A stretch of DNA of 64,000 nt, taken from positions 1,979,155-2,043,154 of the forward strand of contig NZ_DS989904.1 in the NCBI RefSeq assembly GCF_000155595.1, written 5' to 3'. Position numbers and translations under genes: made by a program. Below the pieces are notes generated by a model. That model saw nothing but the letters and a program-made list of their open reading frames with translations, was not told the origin of the DNA and searched no databases. Positions within the stretch are counted from its first letter, which is position 1. Each line of letters begins with the position of its first letter. This DNA comes from Synechococcus sp. PCC 7335 (GTDB lineage: Bacteria > Cyanobacteriota > Cyanobacteriia > Phormidesmidales > Phormidesmidaceae). This document shows positions 1 to 8,295 of the stretch, in pieces.

Positions 1-152
1 GCTCTAGAACTAAGGCGTGGTCAAGTAGTGCCTACTAAAGGTTGCCAATAAGCGATACTAGTGGGCTGACAATTTCAGCTTTCGACTCCTGTGAGCGTCC
101 CAACCCTTTTGAGTTTTTCGCTGTCAATGTATTTGTTGCCAAAGTAATTGCT

Positions 153-1604
153 ATGTCTCCAACCTCTCCTTTCGAATCTAAACCCAATGCCCAACCTAGT
201 GCTGGAGGCAAAGTATCCGCGCCTAATCCCTGGGAAGCCGCTGGCGAGAAGCCAAAGTGGCGGCAGGGTGAAACTTTGAAGGTTACTATCACCGATTTAA
301 GTAATAGTGGGGATGGTGTAGGTCGATGGGAAGACCGAGTTGTGTTTGTGCCCAACACAGCCCCAGGGGACGAGATGCTCGTTAAGCTGACTAAAGCTAA
401 ACCCACTCATGGTTTTGGTAAACCAGCGGGTATAGTTAGTCCTTCGCCTAAACGGGTCCGTCCGGCTTGTATCGTTGCGGATAAATGTGGTGGCTGTCAG
501 TGGCAGCAGGTGAACTATGAAGAGCAACTAGCCGCGAAGCACCGCCTAGTGGTAGATGCGCTAGCTCGAATTGGCAAACTCTCGAATGTGCGCGTTGATC
601 CGGTTCTTGCTGCCGAGGAGCAGCTGGGGTATCGAAACAAGGCAACGTATCCCCTAGGTTTGTCACCGACGAAGGATGTTAAGGCTGGCTACTATCAGAA
701 AGGATCTCATCGACTGGTCAACCTAAATCAGTGTCCGGTTCAAGATGAGCGGCTTGATCCGCTCTTAGCGGCAGTGAAAAAGGATATTCAGGCTCGTGAA
801 TGGAAAATCTACGACGAGCGATCGCACAAGGGACATATCAAGCACTTAGCGTTAAGGATAGGTCGCCGTACCGGTCAGATCTTGGTTACATTGGTTAGCC
901 GCTCGACCAAGCTCAAAGGTATTCACGAACAGGCTCAGCAGTGGATGGAGAGATATCCAGAGGTAGTCGGTGTACTGGTGAACTTAAACTGGAAGAAAAC
1001 AAACGCTATTTTTGGCCCAGAAACATTTTTGATTGCCGGATCATCCTATCTAGAAGAGAAATTTGCCAACCTAACGTTTCATATTCAACCTGCAACCTTC
1101 TTCCAGGTCAATACTACTCAAGCGGAGCGACTGCTAGATGAGATTCAGACTGAGCTAGCTCTAACTGGAGATGAAGTTATTGTCGATGCTTACTGCGGTG
1201 TTGGTACCTTTACGCTACCTTTAGCGCGACAGGTAAAACAGTGTATCGGTCTAGAGTCGTCTACTGAATCAGTGGTACAGGCACAAGAGAATGCTGCTCT
1301 AAACGGCATTGAAAATGTAGGGTTCAGAATTGGTGATGTAGCAGCGCTACTGCCTGATCTAGATGTCAAACCAGATATTCTGTTGCTAGATCCGCCTCGT
1401 AAAGGATGTGAGCTAGCGGTTCTAGAATCGATTGTGGCGATCAAGCCTAAGCGCATTGTGTATGTGAGCTGTAATCCCGCAACATTAGCGCGCGATTTGC
1501 GAGTATTGTCTGAAACTGGAGGCTATCGAGTGACGAGAGTTCAGCCTGCAGACTTTTTTCCTCAAACTGCTCACGTAGAATGCGCCGTCTTTTTGGAAGC
1601 CTAG
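153..1604 (+). CDS. rlmD: 23S rRNA (uracil-5-)-methyltransferase, RlmD/TrmA family
   Basis: SAM-dependent methyltransferase that puts a methyl group on C5 of a uridine, most likely in 23S rRNA. The 483-residue protein has an N-terminal TRAM-like RNA-binding stretch (about residues 37-95). Four cysteines suited to a 4Fe-4S cluster follow: C106, C112, C115 and one in NQCPV near residue 196. The SAM-binding motif VDAYCGVGTF is near 344, DPPRKGC near 413, and the catalytic cysteine lies in VSCNPAT (C440). I chose the ATG at 153; the frame is open back to a TTG at 42, but that adds 37 residues with no family resemblance. RlmD versus RlmCD target specificity cannot be told from sequence alone. The gene precedes lpxD by 43 bp on the same strand. 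Confidence 0.9.
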   Translation: MSPTSPFESKPNAQPSAGGKVSAPNPWEAAGEKPKWRQGETLKVTITDLSNSGDGVGRWEDRVVFVPNTAPGDEMLVKLTKAKPTHGFGKPAGIVSPSPKRVRPACIVADKCGGCQWQQVNYEEQLAAKHRLVVDALARIGKLSNVRVDPVLAAEEQLGYRNKATYPLGLSPTKDVKAGYYQKGSHRLVNLNQCPVQDERLDPLLAAVKKDIQAREWKIYDERSHKGHIKHLALRIGRRTGQILVTLVSRSTKLKGIHEQAQQWMERYPEVVGVLVNLNWKKTNAIFGPETFLIAGSSYLEEKFANLTFHIQPATFFQVNTTQAERLLDEIQTELALTGDEVIVDAYCGVGTFTLPLARQVKQCIGLESSTESVVQAQENAALNGIENVGFRIGDVAALLPDLDVKPDILLLDPPRKGCELAVLESIVAIKPKRIVYVSCNPATLARDLRVLSETGGYRVTRVQPADFFPQTAHVECAVFLEA

Positions 1605-1647
1605 CCTGTTAGTTTATTTAGACTACGTTGCGTGCGAGGAGTGAGCC

Positions 1648-2703
1648 ATGAAATTTAGTCAGATTGTTGCAGCGCTAGGCGATCAGGTGACGACGTCAAG
1701 CTTAGATAGTGATCCTAGCGCGGGTGAGCGCACCCTCACCGGACTAGCTGCCATCGAAGAAGCGGGCGCCGACAAGCTTAGCTATGTGGAAAGCGCAAAG
1801 TTTGCGTCTCGCCTCAGTACAACTCAAGCAGGGGCACTGATTTTACCTAACGACCCCACGATGCAGGCGCAAGCTTCTACTCGCAACATTCTCTGGATTA
1901 GTGTCAAAGATCCTCGGCTAGTCTTTGCTAGAGCGATTAGCTACTTCTATCAACCCTATCGTCGAAGCGCGGGCATTCATCCTAGCGCCGTTATAGAACC
2001 AGGCGTAGAGATGGGTGAAGATGTGGCAGTGGGGCCTTTAGCCGTTGTTCATGAAGGGGTGAAGCTAGGCGATCGCACCTGCATTCATGCTGGCGCTGTT
2101 GTTTATCCTGGGGCCATGATCGGCCGCGACACTGTGTTGCATGCCAACTGCGTTGTGCATGAGCGCACACAAATTGGTGATAACTGTGTGATTCATAGCG
2201 GCGCAGTCATCGGTTCAGAAGGCTTTGGTTTTGTCCCGACCGCTACGGGTTGGGAGAAGATGCATCAGTCAGGTATCACTGTCATAGAAGCAGGCGTGGA
2301 AATTGGCTGTAACTCTACGGTTGATCGCCCTGCTGTAGGCGAGACCCGAATCGGCAGAAATACCAAGATCGACAATATGGTCCATATCGCCCATAGCTGT
2401 CAGGTAGGCGAAGCAGTCGCAATGGCAGCCCAGGTAGGGATGGCAGGTGGCACGACCATTGGCAGCCGAGTCATCCTAGCAGGTCAAGTAGGGATTGCGA
2501 ACAAAGCCAAGCTGGGAGATGGCGCTGTAGCATCCGCTCAATCAGGCATCGTTAGTAACGTTGCGCCTGGCGAGATTGTATCGGGATCGCCGGCTATGCC
2601 CCACAAAACATTTCTCAAGTCATCTGCAATTATCAAGCGGCTGCCAAAACTAGTAGACACCGTAAAGCAGATACAGCAGCGGCTTAATGAAACGAATGAT
2701 TAG
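1648..2703 (+). CDS. lpxD: UDP-3-O-(3-hydroxyacyl)glucosamine N-acyltransferase LpxD
   Basis: Third enzyme of lipid A synthesis: transfers a 3-hydroxyacyl chain from acyl carrier protein to the 2-amino group of UDP-3-O-acylglucosamine, in the cytoplasm. The 351-residue protein matches LpxD length. An N-terminal uridine-binding region (about 1-100) is followed by left-handed beta-helix hexapeptide repeats (about 105-340) such as IGDNCVIHSGAVIG. The expected catalytic histidine lies in DNMVHIAHSC (H249). The C-terminal helical tail ends in QIQQRLNETND. ATG start at 1648. It shows that this cyanobacterium makes lipid A; with lptC near 9 kb the outer-membrane theme recurs. No other lpx gene is adjacent. 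Confidence 0.95.
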   Translation: MKFSQIVAALGDQVTTSSLDSDPSAGERTLTGLAAIEEAGADKLSYVESAKFASRLSTTQAGALILPNDPTMQAQASTRNILWISVKDPRLVFARAISYFYQPYRRSAGIHPSAVIEPGVEMGEDVAVGPLAVVHEGVKLGDRTCIHAGAVVYPGAMIGRDTVLHANCVVHERTQIGDNCVIHSGAVIGSEGFGFVPTATGWEKMHQSGITVIEAGVEIGCNSTVDRPAVGETRIGRNTKIDNMVHIAHSCQVGEAVAMAAQVGMAGGTTIGSRVILAGQVGIANKAKLGDGAVASAQSGIVSNVAPGEIVSGSPAMPHKTFLKSSAIIKRLPKLVDTVKQIQQRLNETND

Positions 2704-3218
2704 CCAAATGAAAACTTATGTATCGCCGTGTAAACTTGTGATTCATAGGGTAGCGTGCTTATAGGTCGGTGCTAGTATATGACACAAGAAAGACAACTAA
2801 ATTAAGTCCGGATTTGAGGAAGATTTTAACTCTTGAAAAGTAGTACTGTTGACAGCGAGTAAGACCAAGACTTCTTTTTAGATTGAGTTAGAAAGCCACC
2901 AAACTCCACCCGCATTAAGTACAAAATAGCTGTGTTGTTCCATAATTAAACCTGGGCGTTGAGCCTTACTTTTTGTAAGCCAAGCCAAATCCAAGTGGAT
3001 ATCCTATTTTAGGAACAGACAAGCACTGTAACCATTTGATTTTCTTTGTCATTGAACTAGATTTGTTGTTGTCAATTTGGAGACGATATTAACGATCGAC
3101 TATTGATTTGAGTTGAACGTACTAACTAGTTGTATTTAAGGCTGACCCCGCTGGTCGGCCTTTAGTTTTTTAAATTGTCCTTTTCGCTATACCCTTCTCG
3201 CTATATGGGTTTGCAACC
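2704..3218. other. Intergenic region lpxD-coaX
   Basis: A 515-bp AT-rich spacer without a credible protein gene. Its only clear element is the intrinsic terminator at 3139-3172, more than 430 bp beyond the lpxD stop and just before coaX. This suggests either a long lpxD 3' UTR or an unannotated small RNA. I found no Yfr1 or Yfr2 signature by eye. Confidence 0.5.
3139..3172 (+). terminator. Intrinsic terminator upstream of coaX
   Basis: A 10-bp stem, AAGGCTGACC paired with GGTCGGCCTT (one T-G wobble) around a short loop, is followed directly by TTAGTTTTTT. It ends plus-strand transcription coming from lpxD or from an unseen small RNA, about 45 bp before the coaX start. Confidence 0.8.
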
Positions 3219-4079
3219 ATGCTTTCATCTTGGCTAGCGCTGGTAGTTGGCAACACCCGTTTGCACTGGGCATATTTTGAAAGAGGATCAATAGCAGCAA
3301 CCTGGCATACCCATCATCTTTCCAAGCAAGCGGTTGAACGTGTAGATGCTAAGTCATATCTGCAAGCTGCCCGGCTGCTAATTGATAGTTTAGTAAGCGA
3401 ATCGAAGATACCCTCTCTTCTTCAAGACCTGACGCTGCCGATAGATTTGTGGGTTGGGTCTGTAGTGCCTAGCCAAACGCAACTTTGGCAACAGGTAGTT
3501 CCTAATTTAGAGCTTGTATCACGTTCGCGCATTCCTCTAAACGACATCTACCCTACGCTTGGTATCGACAGAGCTATCAACCTACTGGGCGCAAATCACG
3601 CTTTCGACTGGCCAATTTTGGTAATTGATAGTGGCAGTGCGCTAACGTTGACTGCTGGTGTAAGTAGCTTAGATCAGAGCAAATCGTATGACGGCTCGGT
3701 GTATGGTGGTGCAATCTTGCCTGGCCTAGGACTCCAACTCAAGGCTTTAGGACAGCAGACAGCCGATCTAGGCTCGCTGTTGCCGACGATATCGGCAAAG
3801 GTCACTGTTGAGCGTCAACTGCCAGAGCGATGGGCGCGCAATAGTGAAGGTGCGATCGCCAGCGGCATCATCTATAGCCTTACGAGTACCTGTATTGACT
3901 ACATCCAAGACTGGTGGCGAGCGTTTCCGAGCGGCGTCGTCGTCATTACTGGTGGCGACGGTCCTTTGCTATATCAATACCTAAAGCAAAGAACCCCAGA
4001 GATAGCCTCTAGGGTTCTAATCGACGACGATTTAGCGTTTAAGGGTATGCAGGCCTATCGAAGAGAGCTGACAACGTAG
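3219..4079 (+). CDS. coaX: Type III pantothenate kinase CoaX
   Basis: Phosphorylates pantothenate, the first step of coenzyme A synthesis; the type III enzyme is the usual cyanobacterial form. At 286 residues it is slightly longer than average. Seen motifs of the ASKHA fold are VVGNTRLHWA near the N-terminus (phosphate-binding loop), IDSGSALTLT near residue 137 and GGAILPGLGLQ near 166. The first loop has Val where the usual aspartate of D-x-G-N-T stands, and DSGSALT replaces the common D-x-G-T-A-x-T, so the family call rests on overall layout. Its stop overlaps the 3' end of the convergent M48 gene by 25 bp. Confidence 0.85.
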   Translation: MLSSWLALVVGNTRLHWAYFERGSIAATWHTHHLSKQAVERVDAKSYLQAARLLIDSLVSESKIPSLLQDLTLPIDLWVGSVVPSQTQLWQQVVPNLELVSRSRIPLNDIYPTLGIDRAINLLGANHAFDWPILVIDSGSALTLTAGVSSLDQSKSYDGSVYGGAILPGLGLQLKALGQQTADLGSLLPTISAKVTVERQLPERWARNSEGAIASGIIYSLTSTCIDYIQDWWRAFPSGVVVITGGDGPLLYQYLKQRTPEIASRVLIDDDLAFKGMQAYRRELTT

Positions 4080-4954
4080 CTATAGTCAGATTCGTTTGTT
4101 CCAAAAGTAGCGTCGGCATAGGCTTCCGTTTCGTCTAACTCTTGCAGTTCAGCGACTCTATTTGCAGCATTAGGATGAGTGCTTAGAAACTCTGGAGGCG
4201 ACCCTTGACGAATGAGCTTTTGCATGAAGCTAACCATATCTGACTGGTCGTATCCTGCTCTACCCATCGCGAAGAAACCATGTCTGTCGGCCTCATACTC
4301 ATCACTACGACTCGCTGGTAGCTGTAAGGCGATTTGTGTCCCGATATTGACTAAGCGATCGCGGTTCACCCCTAGCGCTCCAGTAATACCCTGAGTGATG
4401 GCGGCCTGTCGCATCTGCTTTACAGCATGCTTACCGGCAATATGACCAATCTCGTGACCGATAACACTGGCTAGCTCAGCTTCAGTATCAGCCTCAGCCA
4501 TCAGCCCTGTGGTGACGTAGACATATCCTCCCATCGTTGCAAACGCGTTGACTGCGTTGTCTGAAACAATTTGAAAGGTGTAGGGAATGTTGGGGCGATC
4601 GCTCACTTCTGCTAGACGCTGTCCTATGTCGTTGACGTAGGTATTAAGTGATGAATCTTTATGTAGCCTGATTTGTCTTCCATTGATGAGCTGAGCGTTG
4701 ATACCTGAACCTAAATCAACCTCTTGAGCATCCGAGAGATTTGATAGCTGAAGTACTCTTATCCCACTGAAGAACAAGTCTAGCCAGCCAGCCTGAGAAG
4801 GTTGCGCTGTGGCCACATTGAGACCAATAGCCATCATCAGACCCGCTAAGCCGAGTGCTACCCGTCGATAAAGCGTCTTTCCTACAGTTGCTCTACCCTT
4901 TCCTACGATTGCTCTACTCAGGTGAGAGGGTGCCAAGTGTAATCGTTCAAACAT
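4055..4954 (-). CDS. M48 family zinc metalloprotease, secreted or membrane-anchored
   Basis: Zinc-dependent peptidase of the M48 family (BepA/LoiP/Oma1-like), probably working on envelope proteins. The 299-residue protein has an N-terminal hydrophobic segment (about 33-50) ending in an A-x-A-like site before QPSQAGW. The zinc motif H167-E-I-G-H171 is clear and the third ligand is E219 in DEYEADRHG. The N-terminus contains a duplicated heptapeptide, RAIVGKG then RATVGKT, encoded by a 21-bp tandem duplication at 4877-4918. It overlaps coaX tail to tail. The physiological substrate is not evident. Confidence 0.9.
   Translation of the reverse strand: MFERLHLAPSHLSRAIVGKGRATVGKTLYRRVALGLAGLMMAIGLNVATAQPSQAGWLDLFFSGIRVLQLSNLSDAQEVDLGSGINAQLINGRQIRLHKDSSLNTYVNDIGQRLAEVSDRPNIPYTFQIVSDNAVNAFATMGGYVYVTTGLMAEADTEAELASVIGHEIGHIAGKHAVKQMRQAAITQGITGALGVNRDRLVNIGTQIALQLPASRSDEYEADRHGFFAMGRAGYDQSDMVSFMQKLIRQGSPPEFLSTHPNAANRVAELQELDETEAYADATFGTNESDYSYVVSSLR
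4877..4918. repeat. 21-bp two-copy tandem duplication inside the M48 gene
   Basis: Copies 4877-4897 and 4898-4918 agree at 18 of 21 positions. They are in frame and double a seven-residue basic segment just before the hydrophobic signal segment. Confidence 0.85.
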
Positions 4955-5344
4955 GGAGAATAGCCGTCGATGAAAATGAACACTTCCAAATGTGAATTTT
5001 GTCTAGTATCCTTACCCAATCACCTTAACGACTTCTCTCCTAGGTATGGATGTGTTCTGTGACACTTCAAAAAAAGATGATATCACCTCTGCGTTTGTCC
5101 ACTTCGGTATGGCAAAGTAAGGATGCTTTATTACCTTTGTCTTGGTGATCATTCCCTAGCGCTGTGCGACGAGGCAGGGTCTCACCACTGTAAAAAGAGT
5201 TGCCTGCTGCTCTGTAACGGTGCTAGCCGATGAGCATGTTCTTGGCAATTCTACGAAAGCTACAGCTGAGAAGCTGCTGCGAAAGAATGGGTTCAAGTGC
5301 ATGGGTCAAGCAAGTAATCGTAGGCAGGAGTAAGCGGAAAGGCA
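4955..5344. other. Intergenic region M48-DUF4330 (divergent)
   Basis: A 390-bp spacer between two divergent genes, so it should hold both promoters. Short open frames here show no recognisable domains and overlap each other on both strands. I see no clear operator or RNA gene. Confidence 0.4.
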
Positions 5345-5887
5345 ATGGCAATATTAGATTCCAAAGGGCGACTTTTCGGCAAACTAAGTCTCTTAGATCT
5401 AGGGGCGGCTTTGGCAATCGTCATGGTCATCTTCGGTATATTTTTCTATCCAGGCACCGGTGGATCTGTCGCACAAGTCGGTAGCGTTACCGAAGAGATT
5501 GAGGTCGATGTCATTGTCAGAGGGTTGACTGTGCTGAATCCTGAACAATTTTTAGCTGATTTGTCTCAAACAACCTCGACCAAAATTATTGTGCGAAACC
5601 AGCCCTACGGCAGCATTGACATCAAGCAGGTTCAGCCTTTACCTCGGAGTGTTGCGGTTCCCCAGCCAGATGGTACAGTCAAGTCTTTTCCAGATCCTCG
5701 CCCCGAGTTAGATTACACAGTCGATATGCTGATCACGCTTGGCGGTGAAGCCCAAATTACTGAGGATGGCCCTGTGCTAGCCGTACCTGTCAAGGTCGGT
5801 ACACCTATAGAGATTGACGGCCCAAACTACAACTTCAGAGTCGCAACAGTAGCCGTCCGAATCCTAGACGATGATGCGACAGAATAG
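5345..5887 (+). CDS. DUF4330 domain-containing membrane-anchored protein
   Basis: Conserved cyanobacterial protein of unknown function. The 180 residues start with the family-typical MAILDSKGRLFGKLSLLDLG, then one transmembrane helix (about 14-33), then a soluble beta-rich domain ending at a run of acidic residues. The helix-first layout suggests a domain outside the cytoplasmic or thylakoid membrane. The ATG is preceded by AAAGG six bases upstream. The stop codon lies inside the first copy of a 16-bp tandem duplication (5884-5915). Function is not known from sequence. Confidence 0.8.
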   Translation: MAILDSKGRLFGKLSLLDLGAALAIVMVIFGIFFYPGTGGSVAQVGSVTEEIEVDVIVRGLTVLNPEQFLADLSQTTSTKIIVRNQPYGSIDIKQVQPLPRSVAVPQPDGTVKSFPDPRPELDYTVDMLITLGGEAQITEDGPVLAVPVKVGTPIEIDGPNYNFRVATVAVRILDDDATE

Positions 5888-5915
5888 ATGCCCGTCAAGA
5901 TAGATGCCTGTCAAG
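5884..5915. repeat. 16-bp two-copy tandem duplication
   Basis: ATAGATGCCCGTCAAG at 5884-5899 is followed directly by ATAGATGCCTGTCAAG at 5900-5915 (15 of 16 identical). The first copy contains the TAG stop of the DUF4330 gene. Confidence 0.9.
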
Positions 5916-6011
5916 TGGCCTTTCGAAAAAAGGGTTTACAAGATTCAGATAAGACTCTATCAGACAAGACTTTGGGCTGAAGTTCTGTTTATTCGCACTC
6001 TGACAGCCCTC

Positions 6012-6671
6012 TCAAACTGTCTCTGGTTGTGGTAAATCCAAGAGGGTGTCGGCTAGCTTTTCAGCGATTCCTTCAATCCAGTTCTCGTCTTGCTTTGTGT
6101 AGCTTCGAGGCGCATCGGCTCCCAATATCAAAACGCCCTTATTCTCTAAGGGCTGACAAATCAATCCCTGAGTATTTTCTGGTAAATAGTCAAACTCTAC
6201 TCGTCCTGGATAGAGTGCCAAATTCACTAGATAGACTGGCGAGCCTTTTTGTAGTACTCGCTTTACAATTGCGCCTGGTATGACTGACGATTTTGGACCT
6301 AAGACACCTCGCCGCAATAGCACCTGGCCATCGTAGTAAACCAGCACACTACGAGTGGCAGTATTTGTCAGCAGTAGATGAGAGGCCCAAGCCAGCTCTG
6401 TTTTGACCTGCTCTGGCAAATTTTCTACTAGCTCAAACCCCTGGTGGCCAACTAGTTTGACGGACTCAGGTGGCTTTGGCTGGATACGCTGCCACAATAA
6501 CCCGGTCAATATCAACACTGCACTCAAAATAACGCCAAGCGCATCAGCTCGAGATTGGGCAGCGCTTAGACTAGGCGTTGTCACTCGGTTAAGAAATAGG
6601 AGCGTACCACCCATTGACCCGACTACGATAGGCAGTAGTCTAAGTATCTGGTCTTGTTCAGATCTAGCCAT
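6012..6671 (-). CDS. Cofactor assembly of complex C subunit B (CCB2/CCB4-like, DUF2930)
   Basis: Likely membrane factor for covalent attachment of heme c-i to cytochrome b6 in the b6f complex, as known for the plant and algal CCB proteins. The protein has about 219 residues. Two hydrophobic helices (about 8-27 and 40-58) are followed by a soluble GAF-like domain with SVLVYYDGQVLLRRG and a C-terminal part ending in LLDLPQPETV. I start it at the ATG at 6671 (MARSEQDQ); the frame is open to a TTG three codons earlier. It converges on the DUF4330 gene. Assignment rests on recall of the family sequence, not on a motif with known catalysis. Confidence 0.75.
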   Translation of the reverse strand: MARSEQDQILRLLPIVVGSMGGTLLFLNRVTTPSLSAAQSRADALGVILSAVLILTGLLWQRIQPKPPESVKLVGHQGFELVENLPEQVKTELAWASHLLLTNTATRSVLVYYDGQVLLRRGVLGPKSSVIPGAIVKRVLQKGSPVYLVNLALYPGRVEFDYLPENTQGLICQPLENKGVLILGADAPRSYTKQDENWIEGIAEKLADTLLDLPQPETV

Positions 6672-6820
6672 AGAACGCAAGCGCTAAGTGAAAAGTGATG
6701 AGACGGTTGATCGCGACTGAAGTGTTCAGGACTGAAGTCATCAGAGTCGAAGATAGGGGTTTCTAACGCACACAAAGGCATTAGGTATAGTGTATCTTTG
6801 GCAGAAGCTGATTTGAAGAT

Positions 6821-8257
6821 GTGGCTAGCGCTAAGAGCTTGCTGAAGAAACTTTGGGTTGTCTTGCTGAACGGGTACGCAAACATGAGTCCTATGATAGT
6901 TTTAGCAGTGCTAGCTGGACTGCTAAGCGGACTGTTGGGTGGCCAAAAACTGGCCAGGCCCTTGAATTTGAGTGCTGTCGATATCCGCCCTCGCTGGGAA
7001 TCGACTTGGGCAAAATCGGCGATCGCCAATGACCCAGCAGCTAAGTCAATTGTGGCTAACTACCTGTCTGGACTGACGGCGGCTGGATACTGGCCTAGAG
7101 AGCAAGGTATCTGGGTCTCGGTAGGTGACTATCCGGTGGCAGAAAATCTGGGAACGGTTCCTATGCCTGCTGCTTCGCTGACAAAAATCGCAACGACGTT
7201 GGCTGCGCTGGCAACTTGGGAACCGACCCACCAGTTTGAGACGTGGGTTGGCTGGCGCGGCGATGTCGAGAATGGAGTATTGTTCGGTGATTTGGTGGTA
7301 GTCGGCGATGACGATCCCCTTTTTGTATGGGAAGAGGCGATCGCACTAGGCAAAGCTCTGCAGCAGCAAGGCATTCGCCAAGTTAAAGGCGATCTGATCA
7401 TCGTAGGTCCCTTCCATATGAACTTTGAAACTGATCCTGGCACATCAGGGGCTTTGCTAAAACAGGCGCTAAATGCTGATGAATGGGACTACGAGGTAGA
7501 GACTGCCTATCAAAAGTTAGCTGCGGTAGCAAAAAAGTCTGCAATAGAAGCACTTAAACCGACTATTGCAATTAGCGGCGGTATTGAGGTCGCGCCTATT
7601 CATCAAAAAGAATCAGTCGATGGCTGGTTCCTACGCCACGATTCGTTACCGATGGTGGCAGTGCTAAAGGCAATGAACATATATAGCAACAATCCGATGG
7701 CCGAGCAAATGGCTAATGCGGTTGGTGGCTCTAGCGCTGTAGTCCGCAAAGTAGAAGCGATAGCAGGGATCCCGCCGGGCGAAGTCAAGCTGATCAATGG
7801 CTCTGGACTAGGAGAGGAGAATCGAATTTCGCCTAGAGCCGCGGTGCTGATGTTACAGTCCATTCAATTGCAGCTGGTAGATAGTGGATTTACGCTATCT
7901 GATATCTTTCCGATAGCAGGCGCGGACGGTGGCACGGTTCTAGATCGGCAATTGCCGACAAACGCAGTCGTAAAAACAGGCAGCCTTGCGGTGGTGAGTT
8001 CTTTAGCTGGTGCTTTTCCGACTGAAACTAAAGGCGTGGTCTGGTTTTCAATTATGAATTACGGATCTGGTCTAGATACTTTGCGATCAAGACAGGATCA
8101 AGTTCTCTCTGCGCTTGAACAGCAGTGGGGAAAAGCGCAGACCTTGCCGCCAGAACTCCGCAGCTCTATTGTGATTGGTCAAGCACCCTACCAGTTTGGC
8201 GATCACTCTCGAAATCACCCGGTCGATCGCGAGAGCGTAAGCCACAGCCTTCTCTAG
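6821..8257 (+). CDS. dacB: D-alanyl-D-alanine carboxypeptidase, S13 (PBP4/DacB) family
   Basis: Low-molecular-weight penicillin-binding protein that trims or cleaves peptidoglycan cross-bridges in the periplasm. The 478-residue protein has an N-terminal hydrophobic segment (about 25-41). All three active-site motifs are present: S119-L-T-K122, S289-N-N291 and K385-T-G387. The region between them matches the S13 inserted domain, with PVAENLGTVPMPAASLTK as a typical lead-in. The start is the GTG at 6821; an ATG at 6884 (MSPMIVLAV) would also leave a full signal segment. It converges on lptC with 38 bp between stops. Confidence 0.9.
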   Translation: MASAKSLLKKLWVVLLNGYANMSPMIVLAVLAGLLSGLLGGQKLARPLNLSAVDIRPRWESTWAKSAIANDPAAKSIVANYLSGLTAAGYWPREQGIWVSVGDYPVAENLGTVPMPAASLTKIATTLAALATWEPTHQFETWVGWRGDVENGVLFGDLVVVGDDDPLFVWEEAIALGKALQQQGIRQVKGDLIIVGPFHMNFETDPGTSGALLKQALNADEWDYEVETAYQKLAAVAKKSAIEALKPTIAISGGIEVAPIHQKESVDGWFLRHDSLPMVAVLKAMNIYSNNPMAEQMANAVGGSSAVVRKVEAIAGIPPGEVKLINGSGLGEENRISPRAAVLMLQSIQLQLVDSGFTLSDIFPIAGADGGTVLDRQLPTNAVVKTGSLAVVSSLAGAFPTETKGVVWFSIMNYGSGLDTLRSRQDQVLSALEQQWGKAQTLPPELRSSIVIGQAPYQFGDHSRNHPVDRESVSHSLL

Positions 8258-8295
8258 TCACAAGCACGCGCTTTAGAAGTTTAAAGCTGCAGCGA

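Noticed and set aside
42..152. 37-residue upstream extension of the RlmD-type gene
   Set aside because: Requires a TTG start, and the added sequence is unlike the family; the ATG at 153 fits better.
5230..5484. Open frames on both strands overlapping the DUF4330 start
   Set aside because: They overlap a well-supported gene in another frame and each other; no domain features.
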